From positions 1 to 64,000 of the forward strand of contig JBBRRB010000007.1 in the NCBI GenBank assembly GCA_038225555.1: a DNA stretch of 64,000 bases, read 5' to 3'. This document shows, piece by piece, positions 1 to 7,388 of the stretch (its first letter is position 1; the number at the start of each line of letters is the position of its first letter). Position numbers and translations under genes: made by a program. The DNA comes from JANXQZ01 sp038225555 (lineage in GTDB: Bacteria > Acidobacteriota > Terriglobia > Bryobacterales > Bryobacteraceae). Under the pieces are notes generated by a model. That model did not search any database. It saw nothing but the letters and a program-made list of their open reading frames with translations, and was not told the DNA's origin.

Positions 1-321
1 GGAGACTGCGCGCTGCCCATCGGCTGTCAGCGCCACGCCAGTGACATAAGCCGAGTGGCCCGCCAGCGTGCGCAGTTCCTGGCCGCTCTCCAGATCCCAC
101 ACCTTGAGCGTGTGGTCCCCAGAAGCGGAGACGGCGCGCCGCCCGTCCGCTGTCAGCGCCACGCCAGCGACATAAGCCGAGTGGCCCGCCAGCGTGCGCA
201 GTACCTGGCCGCTGTCCAGATCCCACACCTTGAGCGTGTGGTCCCGAGAAGCTGAGACGGCGCGCCGCCCATCCGCCGTCACCGCGACGCCATAGACACG
301 ACCTGAGTGGCCCGCCAGCGT
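1..321 (-). repeat. 126-bp tandem repeats encoding WD40 blades
   Basis: The 10-mer cgccagcgtg recurs at 61, 187 and 313, an exact 126-bp period (42 codons). Neighbouring units are very similar at DNA level, differing at only a few bases over about the first 80, including third positions. This suggests recent duplication or conversion within the propeller. The array continues past the left edge. Confidence 0.8.
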
Positions 322-1959
322 GCGAATGAGACTTGTTCCCGGCGGATGCAGGCACGGCCACAATGGTTTTAACCAAGGCCACGTGGTTCCTTGCGCAACA
401 TCTTGCGTAAACTCCGCCATCATTCCCGTTCCTTCGAACGGCAGCAACCGCCCCACCATCTGCGATGCAAACTCCTCAGGCGTTCGTGCAATCACATTGG
501 CCGAAAGCCGCAGCGCGCCATGAATCAACTGCAGGGCCGCCGGATCCTCAAAGCGAGCCCGCACATAGTCCAGTTGCAGGTCGTGCAACCCAATTCCGCG
601 CTCCGGTCGCGCGGGCTGCTGCCACGAACTCAGGGATCGATCCACAAAATAGCGGGCGGTGCGGCGGGCTTCCGATGAGTTGACTTTCCACAACGCTTGC
701 AATACTACGAGCGGCGCAGGCACATCCTCCAACAGCACGGCCAGCTTGCGATAGCGGTCCTGCATGTGCGCTGGAAGTGCCTCGATGCTGACCGCCAAGC
801 TCTTGAAGAAGCTCTTCTGACCAAGGGGCAAGCGGTCCTCAATGCCGCTGATATCGGCGCTTTCCAGCGCGTGAAGCGTATCGCGCCACTCAGGCGGGGA
901 TAGGTCCTTGAGGATGGCTCCGACCTGGGCTACCGCCGCTGCTAATTCGCCGCATTGTTGGATGATCTGGTCGGCTTCGGGTGGAAGGGCCTCGACCGCG
1001 ATGCCAGCCCAGCGCGCGAGCAAAACCCGCGCCTCAGGCTTACTCAGCCGGTTAGCCGAATACTTGCGGTCCGTTACGGCGTTCGCGATGCCGGTATCGC
1101 GAGTGGTGAACAGCAATCGGGATCGTGGGGCATCCACCAGCAGTGGCTGCAAGTGGTCCAGGTTCCAGACATCGTCGACAACTACGAGGGCGGCCTTCTC
1201 ACGCAGGATGGTGCGGTAACGGTTCTTGCACGCCAAGGGATTATCGTAGCCGCTGAGGTCGTCGCCCAGTGCGCGCGCCACCTCGCGCATGCGCGTGACG
1301 AAATCGCCATCCCACTCGCGCCCGATGGTGATCCACGCGATTCCGTCGGGGAAGGCGCGCTGCACCACCAAGTCACGGCATAATGCGGTGGCGAGCACCG
1401 TCTTCCCAATGCCTCCCATCCCGGCCAGCGCGGTCACCGCGATGTTTGCGCCCGCCCCTTCGGTGAATACGAGGTCGCGCAAGTCGGCCAAGGGCTGCTC
1501 GCGAAGGAGGTGATTTTGGGGGAGATTCGGTACCGTGTCATATCGCAGGGGGCGCGGGGTTGGAACGGCTGCGGCTGCGGTACCGATATCAGCAAGTAAC
1601 TCTGCTTGCTGTTCCGGATACTTGCGCCATTGTTTGGTCTTGAGATGGATGGGCACCGGCGCGGTGGAAGCGGCTAGAACCGGGATCACCACTTTGCCTT
1701 GGTCGAGGGCCCAGATTTGTTCCGCGCGGCAGATCTCTGAAATGTAGGATGCGGGGGTGAGCACGGCGATCAGTACATCGCAGGCGTTCAAGGCCGACTC
1801 TAGTTCTTTGCTCCAGGACGCGCCGCCGGGGATCCTTTCGGTATCGAGCCAGACATCGTGGTTGGGGGCTTTTAGAAGATCGTGGAGAGCTTTCGCGATG
1901 GGGGATCCATCGTTACGGGCGTATGAGATGAAGATATGGGAGCCCTTGTCTATTGCCAC
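1..1959 (-). CDS. TIR-NB-ARC-WD40 STAND signalling protein (C-terminus outside window)
   Basis: The frame stays open from about 1959 to base 1, so the C-terminus lies outside. Residues about 8-95 form a TIR domain (HIFISYARND start, later SEICRAEQIW, where the Glu is a candidate NADase residue). A P-loop GMGGIGKT follows at about 181-187, then Walker B ALVVVDDVW at about 258-265 and LLFTTRDTGIA, which is an NB-ARC/AP-ATPase pattern. WD40 blades begin near residue 546 with 42-residue units such as TLKVWDLESGQELRTLAGHS. Such proteins are STAND switches: the propeller senses a ligand, the ATPase oligomerises and TIR acts as effector, often cleaving NAD in antiphage defence. The start is uncertain: GTG at 1959 is chosen because the frame further upstream runs into the dispersed repeat at 2035-2076. 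A defence role is inference; a general signalling role is possible. Confidence 0.88.
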   Translation of the reverse strand, partial: MAIDKGSHIFISYARNDGSPIAKALHDLLKAPNHDVWLDTERIPGGASWSKELESALNACDVLIAVLTPASYISEICRAEQIWALDQGKVVIPVLAASTAPVPIHLKTKQWRKYPEQQAELLADIGTAAAAVPTPRPLRYDTVPNLPQNHLLREQPLADLRDLVFTEGAGANIAVTALAGMGGIGKTVLATALCRDLVVQRAFPDGIAWITIGREWDGDFVTRMREVARALGDDLSGYDNPLACKNRYRTILREKAALVVVDDVWNLDHLQPLLVDAPRSRLLFTTRDTGIANAVTDRKYSANRLSKPEARVLLARWAGIAVEALPPEADQIIQQCGELAAAVAQVGAILKDLSPPEWRDTLHALESADISGIEDRLPLGQKSFFKSLAVSIEALPAHMQDRYRKLAVLLEDVPAPLVVLQALWKVNSSEARRTARYFVDRSLSSWQQPARPERGIGLHDLQLDYVRARFEDPAALQLIHGALRLSANVIARTPEEFASQMVGRLLPFEGTGMMAEFTQDVAQGTTWPWLKPLWPCLHPPGTSLIRTLAGHSGRVYGVAVTADGRRAVSASRDHTLKVWDLDSGQVLRTLAGHSAYVAGVALTADGRRAVSASGDHTLKVWDLESGQELRTLAGHSAYVTGVALTADGQRAVS

Positions 1960-2034
1960 AAGGAACGAGTTTAACGGATCAGGCGCGTATGCCTCAGGGT
2001 TGCGCTGGCTCGTAACTCTGATTGGACTTACAGG

Positions 2035-2076
2035 AGCCGGCTGAAAGCCGGCTGCAGCCAGGATTGGCTGCCCCAC
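2035..2076 (+). repeat. Dispersed double-hairpin repeat, copy 1
   Basis: The unit has a first hairpin (AGCCGGCT, GA, AAGCCGGCT) followed directly by a second (GCAGCCA, GGAT, TGGCTGC) and a terminal CCCCAC. It lies between the ankyrin stop at 2078 and the start of the TIR gene, both on the minus strand. Six more copies occur in the window in the same orientation. Confidence 0.8.
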
Positions 2077-2077
2077 A

Positions 2078-2797
2078 TTAGGGCGCAAGCAGTTCGTCCA
2101 CTTCCGCGTAGCCCGATGGAATGGTAAGCCCAGTGGTGGATGCGCCGGCGTTTAGGAGCGCCTGAACGGATTCGGGCGAGCGGCGGTCGGTCCAATACGA
2201 ATCTACGCAGGCTTTGACGGCGAGGGCTAAAGGGGTGCGTCCCTTGGCGTCTTCGGCGTTGACGTGCGCGCCGCGTTCCAGGAGGAGTTTCACGGTTGCA
2301 TGTCGCCCACGCCAGGCCGCGACGTGCAGGGCAATGCTGTTCGTGGTTACATCCCAGTAGCCATCGCCTTCTTTGAACGGGGCGTTTACGTCCACGCCGA
2401 GGTCGAGGAGCCGGCGAACGCCGTTGGTGTTTCCGTTGCCTGCGAACTCAGCTAGCGGCTTGCCTGCTTCCGATAGGGGCTCGGGATCCTGGCTGGGCTG
2501 ATCCCTGGCGCAAGCTGCGAGTAGGCGCTCCACTCCTTGTAGGTTGATGTGCATGCCGCGCTTTTCGAAGAGATCGAGCAGGTCGGCGCGTCCTCTTCTG
2601 GCGGCCATGGCTGGCGCGGACGTGCTTCCGGCCCCGTGGTCCAGCAAGGCTTCCACAATGTCGATAGAGTTATCGCGCAGTATGGCTTGCAGGAGGGCGG
2701 TGCGGCCCCAGCGCGTGATTCGATTGGGGTCGGCTCCGTGTTCTAGAAGATACTTGATGCCTGCAATATCGTGCCAGTCGTGCTTGCGGGCCAGCAT
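2078..2797 (-). CDS. Ankyrin-repeat protein, apparently 5'-truncated
   Basis: Ankyrin units are clear, for example IKYLLEHGADPNRITRWG, IVEALLDHGAG and VKLLLERGAHVNAEDAKG. These helix-turn-helix stacks mediate protein binding; no catalytic domain is visible. The first ATG is at 2797, but ankyrin-like coding continues upstream in the same frame to 3253 (for example TDIYTAAVLGD, LLDAGANPN, LLLAAGANAND) with no ATG, GTG or TTG, and is then blocked by TAG at 3254-3256, the stop of the upstream small membrane-protein gene. The ORF as drawn therefore begins inside the repeat domain. Either the gene lost its 5' end or it uses a rare start such as CTG or ATT. From memory, homologues carry an extra N-terminal segment before TDIYTAAVLGD. 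Confidence 0.7.
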   Translation of the reverse strand: MLARKHDWHDIAGIKYLLEHGADPNRITRWGRTALLQAILRDNSIDIVEALLDHGAGSTSAPAMAARRGRADLLDLFEKRGMHINLQGVERLLAACARDQPSQDPEPLSEAGKPLAEFAGNGNTNGVRRLLDLGVDVNAPFKEGDGYWDVTTNSIALHVAAWRGRHATVKLLLERGAHVNAEDAKGRTPLALAVKACVDSYWTDRRSPESVQALLNAGASTTGLTIPSGYAEVDELLAP

Positions 2798-3253
2798 GGT
2801 AGCGAGGCTTTCTGGAGTCAGAGTGCCGTGTTCTACCAGAGCCTTGAGGGCACGGTTATCGTAGGTTTCTGGTGCGTGGTAGGTGACTTCTTCGTCGTTC
2901 GCATTTGCGCCTGCTGCGAGGAGTAAGCGGGTCAGCGCTTCGTTGTGCGCTATTCCTGCAGCTCCATACAGGACGCTCTCGAACTCGGGCTCGGGACGGT
3001 GGGTGTTGTCGAAGTATCCGGTGTTTGGATTTGCGCCAGCATCGAGCAGTGCACTCGCGGCGCGCAGGAAAGAATCGGAGCGGGACTGAATGTGCTCTGA
3101 AAAACAGAGGTAGGTTAAAGCGTCCCAGCCGCGGGGTCCACCTTTTGCTGTTGCATTTGCTGAGTCGAGAGTGAGGAATCGGATTACGGCGGCAGCATCG
3201 CCGAGAACTGCCGCCGTATAAATGTCGGTGTTGGCCAGGGGGTTAGTGACTCG

Positions 3254-3403
3254 CTAGGCTACGGTCCGACCGCGCACAAAGTGCATCACGAGAGCGATTA
3301 CCGCCACGATCAGCAATAGATGGATCAACCCGCCCGCCACGTGGAAGGCAGTGATTCCGAGAAGCCACATGACAAACAAAATCCCGCATAAGACAAGCAG
3401 CAT
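3254..3403 (-). CDS. lmo0937-family small membrane protein
   Basis: This 49-residue ORF starts at ATG 3403 behind a strong AGGAGG about 8 bases upstream. It is almost entirely hydrophobic: MLLVLCGILFVMWLLGIT, a short loop with GGLIHLLLIVAVI, then a basic tail VRGRTVA. Two membrane helices, a FHVAGGLIH-type centre and the Arg-rich end fit the lmo0937/DUF5670 family of tiny bacterial membrane proteins, whose function is unknown. Its TAG stop is in frame with, and directly followed by, ankyrin coding sequence. Confidence 0.7.
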   Translation of the reverse strand: MLLVLCGILFVMWLLGITAFHVAGGLIHLLLIVAVIALVMHFVRGRTVA

Positions 3404-3525
3404 AACATCCTCCTGCTTTCCTAGTTAGCATGTTTGATTCCACTTAGCTGGGCCAAGTCGGAAACATCCTAAGCTGGGCGCGCGCAACGTTTCAAGAAGC
3501 TGGGTGTTTTCTTCATAAGTTCCAA

Positions 3526-4725
3526 ATGAGGAAAAATTACGCCGCTGGTGTAAAAACTTGGCTTGCGTCGAATTTCGAGGGTGCGGAAAAGGGGCGCGTC
3601 AAGCCCATCGAAGGGGCCCGCGGATTTGCGATTTTCCTCGTTTTCGTCGTTCATCTGCATGAGTTCTTATTGCCATTCGCGAGCGCGAGTGGGTGGATTC
3701 CTCAAGTCACCGGATTCATATATACCGTCGGCAACTTGGCCGGTGACTTCTTTCTTGTGCTCACGGGGTACTTCATCTATGGTTCGCTGCTGGCCCGGCC
3801 CACTTCGTACTTCCAGTTTCTTGCGCGTCAGCTTACCCGCATTTATCCTGTCTTTTTATGTGTCTTGAGCCTGTACCTGCTTCTATCGGTTCTCTTCCCC
3901 ACACACTCCAAGCTGCCTGCTGACGGCGGCAGTGCTCGCTTGTACGTGCTGGAGAACTTGGCTTTGCTTCCCGGGCTGCTTCCGATCCGTCCAATTATCA
4001 GTGTTTCCTGGACGCTTAGCTTCGTCGTTTTCTTTTACTTGACGATGCCGCTGGTGATCGCGTTCTCGGGAATGCGCTCGTGGAGCGGCAGGAAGCGCGC
4101 GGCCTTTTTTGGGATGTTCCTGGTGATCTCGTCGTTCCTATTCATTGACACCGGAATACTGCCGCTAAGACTGAACATGCTGATGGTGGGGGTGCTTCTT
4201 TCGGAATTAATGGCTCGTAGTCCGCTGCCACTCTGGACGGGTTGGGTGCTGGCTTCTCTAGTTCCTGTGGGCATCGCACTCCGGTACTGGCTGGTTCTCT
4301 CGCGACACGAGACGGTGTTTGAGGTTGGCCGCGCGCCGGACCAGACTTGCATCACTGCGATCTGCTTGTTCTGCTTCTGCTATTGTTTGTTGACGCCGGG
4401 AGTGCCGTTTGGCGCGTTGTTTTCATGGACCCCTTTGCGTTGGTTCGGCAACATGAGCTACTCGTACTACCTGAGTCACAGCCTGACGATCAAGTTTCTA
4501 TCGATTGCGGCGATTCCGCTCATCTCCACGGTGGTTCGATCGGATGTTGGGTTTTGGGCGATACAACCGGTGTTGTTCGTGTTGAGCCTGGTTCCTGGGG
4601 TGGCGCTTTTTGTCTTAGTGGAAAAGCGGTCGCGCGGGTGGTATGAAAGGCGCTCTTCGTTACCAGTAGGGTTAGTACGGGGTCTCGGATCAGTGAAGGT
4701 GTTTCGGTTGGTCGATAACGTTTAA
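3526..4725 (+). CDS. Acyltransferase 3 family integral membrane protein
   Basis: 399 residues. A cytosolic N-terminus is followed by IEGARGFAIFLVFVVHLHEF at about 26-45, the Acyl_transf_3 signature with the conserved His in helix 1 (VVHLHE). Next come roughly ten hydrophobic segments and a helix near residue 310 containing NMSYSYYLSHSLT. Members (OafA, NodX and similar) O-acylate surface polysaccharides or lipids at the cytoplasmic membrane using acyl-CoA. The glycosyltransferase and DegT genes nearby (4.8-6.6 kb, opposite strand) suggest a surface-glycan role. The substrate cannot be read from sequence. Confidence 0.88.
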   Translation: MRKNYAAGVKTWLASNFEGAEKGRVKPIEGARGFAIFLVFVVHLHEFLLPFASASGWIPQVTGFIYTVGNLAGDFFLVLTGYFIYGSLLARPTSYFQFLARQLTRIYPVFLCVLSLYLLLSVLFPTHSKLPADGGSARLYVLENLALLPGLLPIRPIISVSWTLSFVVFFYLTMPLVIAFSGMRSWSGRKRAAFFGMFLVISSFLFIDTGILPLRLNMLMVGVLLSELMARSPLPLWTGWVLASLVPVGIALRYWLVLSRHETVFEVGRAPDQTCITAICLFCFCYCLLTPGVPFGALFSWTPLRWFGNMSYSYYLSHSLTIKFLSIAAIPLISTVVRSDVGFWAIQPVLFVLSLVPGVALFVLVEKRSRGWYERRSSLPVGLVRGLGSVKVFRLVDNV

Positions 4726-4781
4726 CTTGTGTTTTGCTTGATCGATCCAGTACGTTTTTTTCGCCCTTGGACCTGGACGAA

Positions 4782-4824
4782 AGCCGCCTAGAAAGGCGGC
4801 TGCAGCCAGGATTGGCTGCCCCAC
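4782..4824 (+). repeat. Dispersed double-hairpin repeat, copy 2
   Basis: First hairpin AGCCGCCT, AGA, AAGGCGGCT, then GCAGCCA, GGAT, TGGCTGC and CCCCAC. The first stem has changed on both arms relative to copy 1 (CCGG becomes CCGC with GCGG opposite), so pairing is kept. It lies between the convergent ends of the acyltransferase and DegT genes. Confidence 0.8.
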
Positions 4825-4834
4825 GTCCCTGTAG

Positions 4835-5920
4835 TTAGTAAAAGCTTTTCACCAGGTTGATCACGTAGGAGACTTGGGTTTCTTCCATCTGCGGCCAAAT
4901 TGGTAGAGAAACGATCTCCTGGCAGGCTCGCTCGGCGTGCGGCAGATCACCGCGCTTAGCTCCGCAGTTCGCAAAGGTCGGGTGTAGGTGGAGCGGGACT
5001 GGATAGTGAATGCCCGTGCCCACTCCCCGGGCAGCCAGGTGCTCGCGCAACCGATCGCGAGTTTTTGCGCGCACTACATAAAGATGATGCACGCCCGGCT
5101 CGCGCCGCAACACGGGACGCACCGGCTCGAAATCCTGGAAGGCTTGGTCGTATAGAGCGGCAATGCGGGCGCGGCGCTGGTTCCATTCACGCAGGTGCGG
5201 AAGGAATGCTCTTAGAAAGCAGCACTGCATTTCATCGAGACGCGAGTTGATTCCTGGCAGCATGCTGACGTGCGCGTCCGCCCGGCCTCCGTCGCGAAGC
5301 ATGGAAAGGCGCGTTGCGATTGCGGGATCGCTGGTTAGGATTGCACCTCCATCGCCCAGGCAGCCTAGGTTTTTAGTGGGATAAAAGCTGTACGCCACGT
5401 ACGGGGAGTAGTCAGTGAACGGGCGCTCTTGGTAGGTTGCGCCGTGGGCTTGGCAGGCGTCCTGAATCAGCGGAAGGCCCAAGGTGGAGAGGCGGTGGAG
5501 GTCGCACGGCTGACCGTAAAGGTGTACGGGAACGATCGCGGCGGTGCGGGGGGTCTTGTGCGTTTCAGCTTGGGTCGGATCGATGAGGAGGGTTTCCGGG
5601 TCGACATCGCAGAATCTTATGGATGTGCCCGCTGCGAGGATAGCGATTCCAGTGAACGGGGCCGTGAGTGGCGAGGTGATTACCTCTTGCTCTCGGGCAG
5701 TGATGCCGGCCGCGCGCAGGCAGAGTTCGATGGCGGCGGTGCCAGACCCGACTCCTACAGCGAATGCAGCGTGGAACTCCGAGGCGAACTCGCGCTCAAA
5801 CGACGACAATTCCTGACCGAGAACAAAGTGCGCGCGGGCGAAGAGCTGCTCCAGGCTTGCGCGCCAAGCCCCGGCGGCGGCTTCGAGCGGGGCGCTCAAG
5901 TTCATCAGAGGGACGTTCAT
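4835..5920 (-). CDS. DegT/DnrJ/EryC1/StrS-family aminotransferase
   Basis: 361 residues. The start is ATG 5920, which overlaps the stop of the upstream glycosyltransferase as ATGA; a longer frame to 6157 is antisense-free filler over that gene. PLP-enzyme landmarks are GVGSGTAAIELCLRA at about 56-70, QDACQAHG with the ring-stacking Asp154, and SFYPTKNLGCLGDGGA with Schiff-base Lys183. Family members aminate keto-sugar nucleotides for surface polysaccharides or glycosylated metabolites. Coupling to a GT2 gene supports a sugar role; the sugar is unknown. Confidence 0.9.
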   Translation of the reverse strand: MNVPLMNLSAPLEAAAGAWRASLEQLFARAHFVLGQELSSFEREFASEFHAAFAVGVGSGTAAIELCLRAAGITAREQEVITSPLTAPFTGIAILAAGTSIRFCDVDPETLLIDPTQAETHKTPRTAAIVPVHLYGQPCDLHRLSTLGLPLIQDACQAHGATYQERPFTDYSPYVAYSFYPTKNLGCLGDGGAILTSDPAIATRLSMLRDGGRADAHVSMLPGINSRLDEMQCCFLRAFLPHLREWNQRRARIAALYDQAFQDFEPVRPVLRREPGVHHLYVVRAKTRDRLREHLAARGVGTGIHYPVPLHLHPTFANCGAKRGDLPHAERACQEIVSLPIWPQMEETQVSYVINLVKSFY

Positions 5921-6624
5921 GCCAGAATCACCAAACGGATATACAAGCGGATCAACTGAACCAGGGTAACGAGCAGCGAACGAATCCTGAAAAATTGGGA
6001 TCGGCCATGCAGGCGCGGATAATGATGCACTCCGACTTCGACCACTTGGAACTTGCTCAGCTCCAGTGTGCGCACGAGTTCGACGCAGATGGTGCCGCTG
6101 GTGGAGGTGAGGTGGATGCGCTCGAGCAGCTCCCGCCGGATAAGACGGAAATCGCAATCAACGTCCCGGATGCGTATGCGGAAGAGGAAGCGGGCGAAGG
6201 CGTTGTATACTTTGCCGATCCAGATGCGATGCCACGGGTCGCTGCGCTCAAGTTTGAATCCGTTCACGAGGCCGACTGCGGGATGCATCTTTTCGAGGAG
6301 CAGGGGCAGTTCGCCTACGTCGTATTGGCCGTCGCCGTCGGTGTAGAAAACCAGCTCGTTGCGGGAGGCGGCGAATCCGGTACGGAGCGCGCCTCCGTAT
6401 CCGCGGTTGTGCGGATGCGTGATTACTCGCAGGCGGGGGCCGTGCTCCTTCTGCAGATTGAGCAGGACTGCGGCGGTATCGTCGTAGCTTCCGTCGTTGA
6501 CCACGATTACTTCGAAGTCGTCAGCGATATTGGAGAGGACCGAGAATGTTTTGTTTATCAGGTCAGGGAGCGATGGCGCGTCGTTGTAGGCGGGGAAGAA
6601 TACGCTGAGGCTGCTGCGGGGCAC
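5917..6624 (-). CDS. Family 2 glycosyltransferase (DPM1/DolP-mannose-like)
   Basis: About 235 residues from GTG 6624 (TTG 6627 is equally possible). The frame is open to 6840, but that part lies over repeat copy 3 and the end of the next gene and shows no protein-like features. GT-A landmarks are LSVFFPAYND, VVNDGSYDDT, NRGYGGALRTG and TDGDGQYD (DXD-like). The C-terminal half is basic and hydrophobic (LLVTLVQLIRLYIRLVIL), suggesting membrane association. It probably transfers a sugar to a lipid carrier. Its stop overlaps the ATG of the DegT gene, so the two are translationally coupled. Confidence 0.85.
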   Translation of the reverse strand: MPRSSLSVFFPAYNDAPSLPDLINKTFSVLSNIADDFEVIVVNDGSYDDTAAVLLNLQKEHGPRLRVITHPHNRGYGGALRTGFAASRNELVFYTDGDGQYDVGELPLLLEKMHPAVGLVNGFKLERSDPWHRIWIGKVYNAFARFLFRIRIRDVDCDFRLIRRELLERIHLTSTSGTICVELVRTLELSKFQVVEVGVHHYPRLHGRSQFFRIRSLLVTLVQLIRLYIRLVILA

Positions 6625-6658
6625 CAAAAAGTAGGGGGCAGATTCTCGGCGGATGCGA

Positions 6659-6700
6659 AGCCGGCTCGAAAGCCGGCTGCATCCAACATGGCTGCCCCAC
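6659..6700 (+). repeat. Dispersed double-hairpin repeat, copy 3 (diverged)
   Basis: First stem intact (AGCCGGCT, CGA, AAGCCGGCT); the second half is altered to GCATCCAACATGGCTGC, then CCCCAC. It sits between the start of the GT2 gene and the stop of the HhH protein gene. Confidence 0.75.
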
Positions 6701-6704
6701 AAAC

Positions 6705-7325
6705 CTAGTTCATTTTTTGCTTGGTTAGGTGATACCCGATCTTCTGAGCGTCGGCTTCGTTCATGCACTTGCCATGTTTCGTGTTGCCGAAAAATTTGTC
6801 GCCGGATTTGTGATAGACCTTGGTTTCCGTGTTGGCCCAAACCTGGTCGCCCGAACAGGTCTGGCCGCCTGCCATTGGGGTGGCAGGTGCTTTGGTGTAT
6901 GTAGGAGACTTAGCGGCGGCGGTAGGAACCGGCGGGATGGCCGCTTTGGTGACGGCGGCGGGTGCCGGTGCCGGTGCCGAGCCCGCTTTCAACATCGGAG
7001 CCAAGCCTTGAATCTGTTTCGCCTGCAGGCCGGCTTTGGATAAGTCCGCAACCGAACTATACGGTCTGCCGCCAACAATTTTCTTCGCAGTTGACGTGCC
7101 AATTCCCGGGACCGCTTCCAGTTCGGATTGGGAGGCGTTATTGATGTCCACCGCCGAGGCGGGTGCGGTCTTGCCGCCCTTCTTGGTTGCGTCTTTCGCC
7201 GGGGCGGGAGTTTGAGCAATCGTAAAGCTCGGCGCAATCAGCAGCGCGCAAGCCAGGCCCAAGCCCAACGTCCCTCTGTGTAGTCTCTGCATAGAAATCT
7301 CCATTTTCATCGTGATTTGGTTCAA
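6705..7325 (-). CDS. Secreted helix-hairpin-helix (ComEA-like) protein
   Basis: 206 residues from ATG 7325; a Met at 7292 (MQRLHRG) would give a tighter signal peptide ending near FTIAQ. The middle holds a ComEA/T2SK-type HhH motif: VDINNASQSELEAVPGIG, TAKKIVGGRPYSSVADL. A low-complexity Ala/Pro/Lys linker follows, then a C-terminal module with VWANTETKVYHKSGDKFFG and KHGKCMNEADAQKIGY, similar to small domains seen at the end of exported proteins. HhH modules bind DNA non-specifically, so a periplasmic DNA-binding role is plausible, but there are no competence genes nearby. Confidence 0.75.
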   Translation of the reverse strand: MNQITMKMEISMQRLHRGTLGLGLACALLIAPSFTIAQTPAPAKDATKKGGKTAPASAVDINNASQSELEAVPGIGTSTAKKIVGGRPYSSVADLSKAGLQAKQIQGLAPMLKAGSAPAPAPAAVTKAAIPPVPTAAAKSPTYTKAPATPMAGGQTCSGDQVWANTETKVYHKSGDKFFGNTKHGKCMNEADAQKIGYHLTKQKMN

Positions 7326-7388
7326 CCGTTTCTACTGTATCGCGTCTTTCCCGCAAAAACGCTTAACAGGGCGTTAAAATAGCGCAAT

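Noticed and set aside
1..321. CRISPR-like periodicity
   Set aside because: The 126-bp units are coding WD40 repeats without separate spacers.
3404..3525. Further gene between the lmo0937-type protein and the acyltransferase
   Set aside because: Short AT-richer spacer with divergent promoters expected; no ORF with coding character.
5921..6157. Upstream extension of the DegT aminotransferase
   Set aside because: Lies within the GT2 gene in another frame; ATGA overlap at 5920 marks the start.
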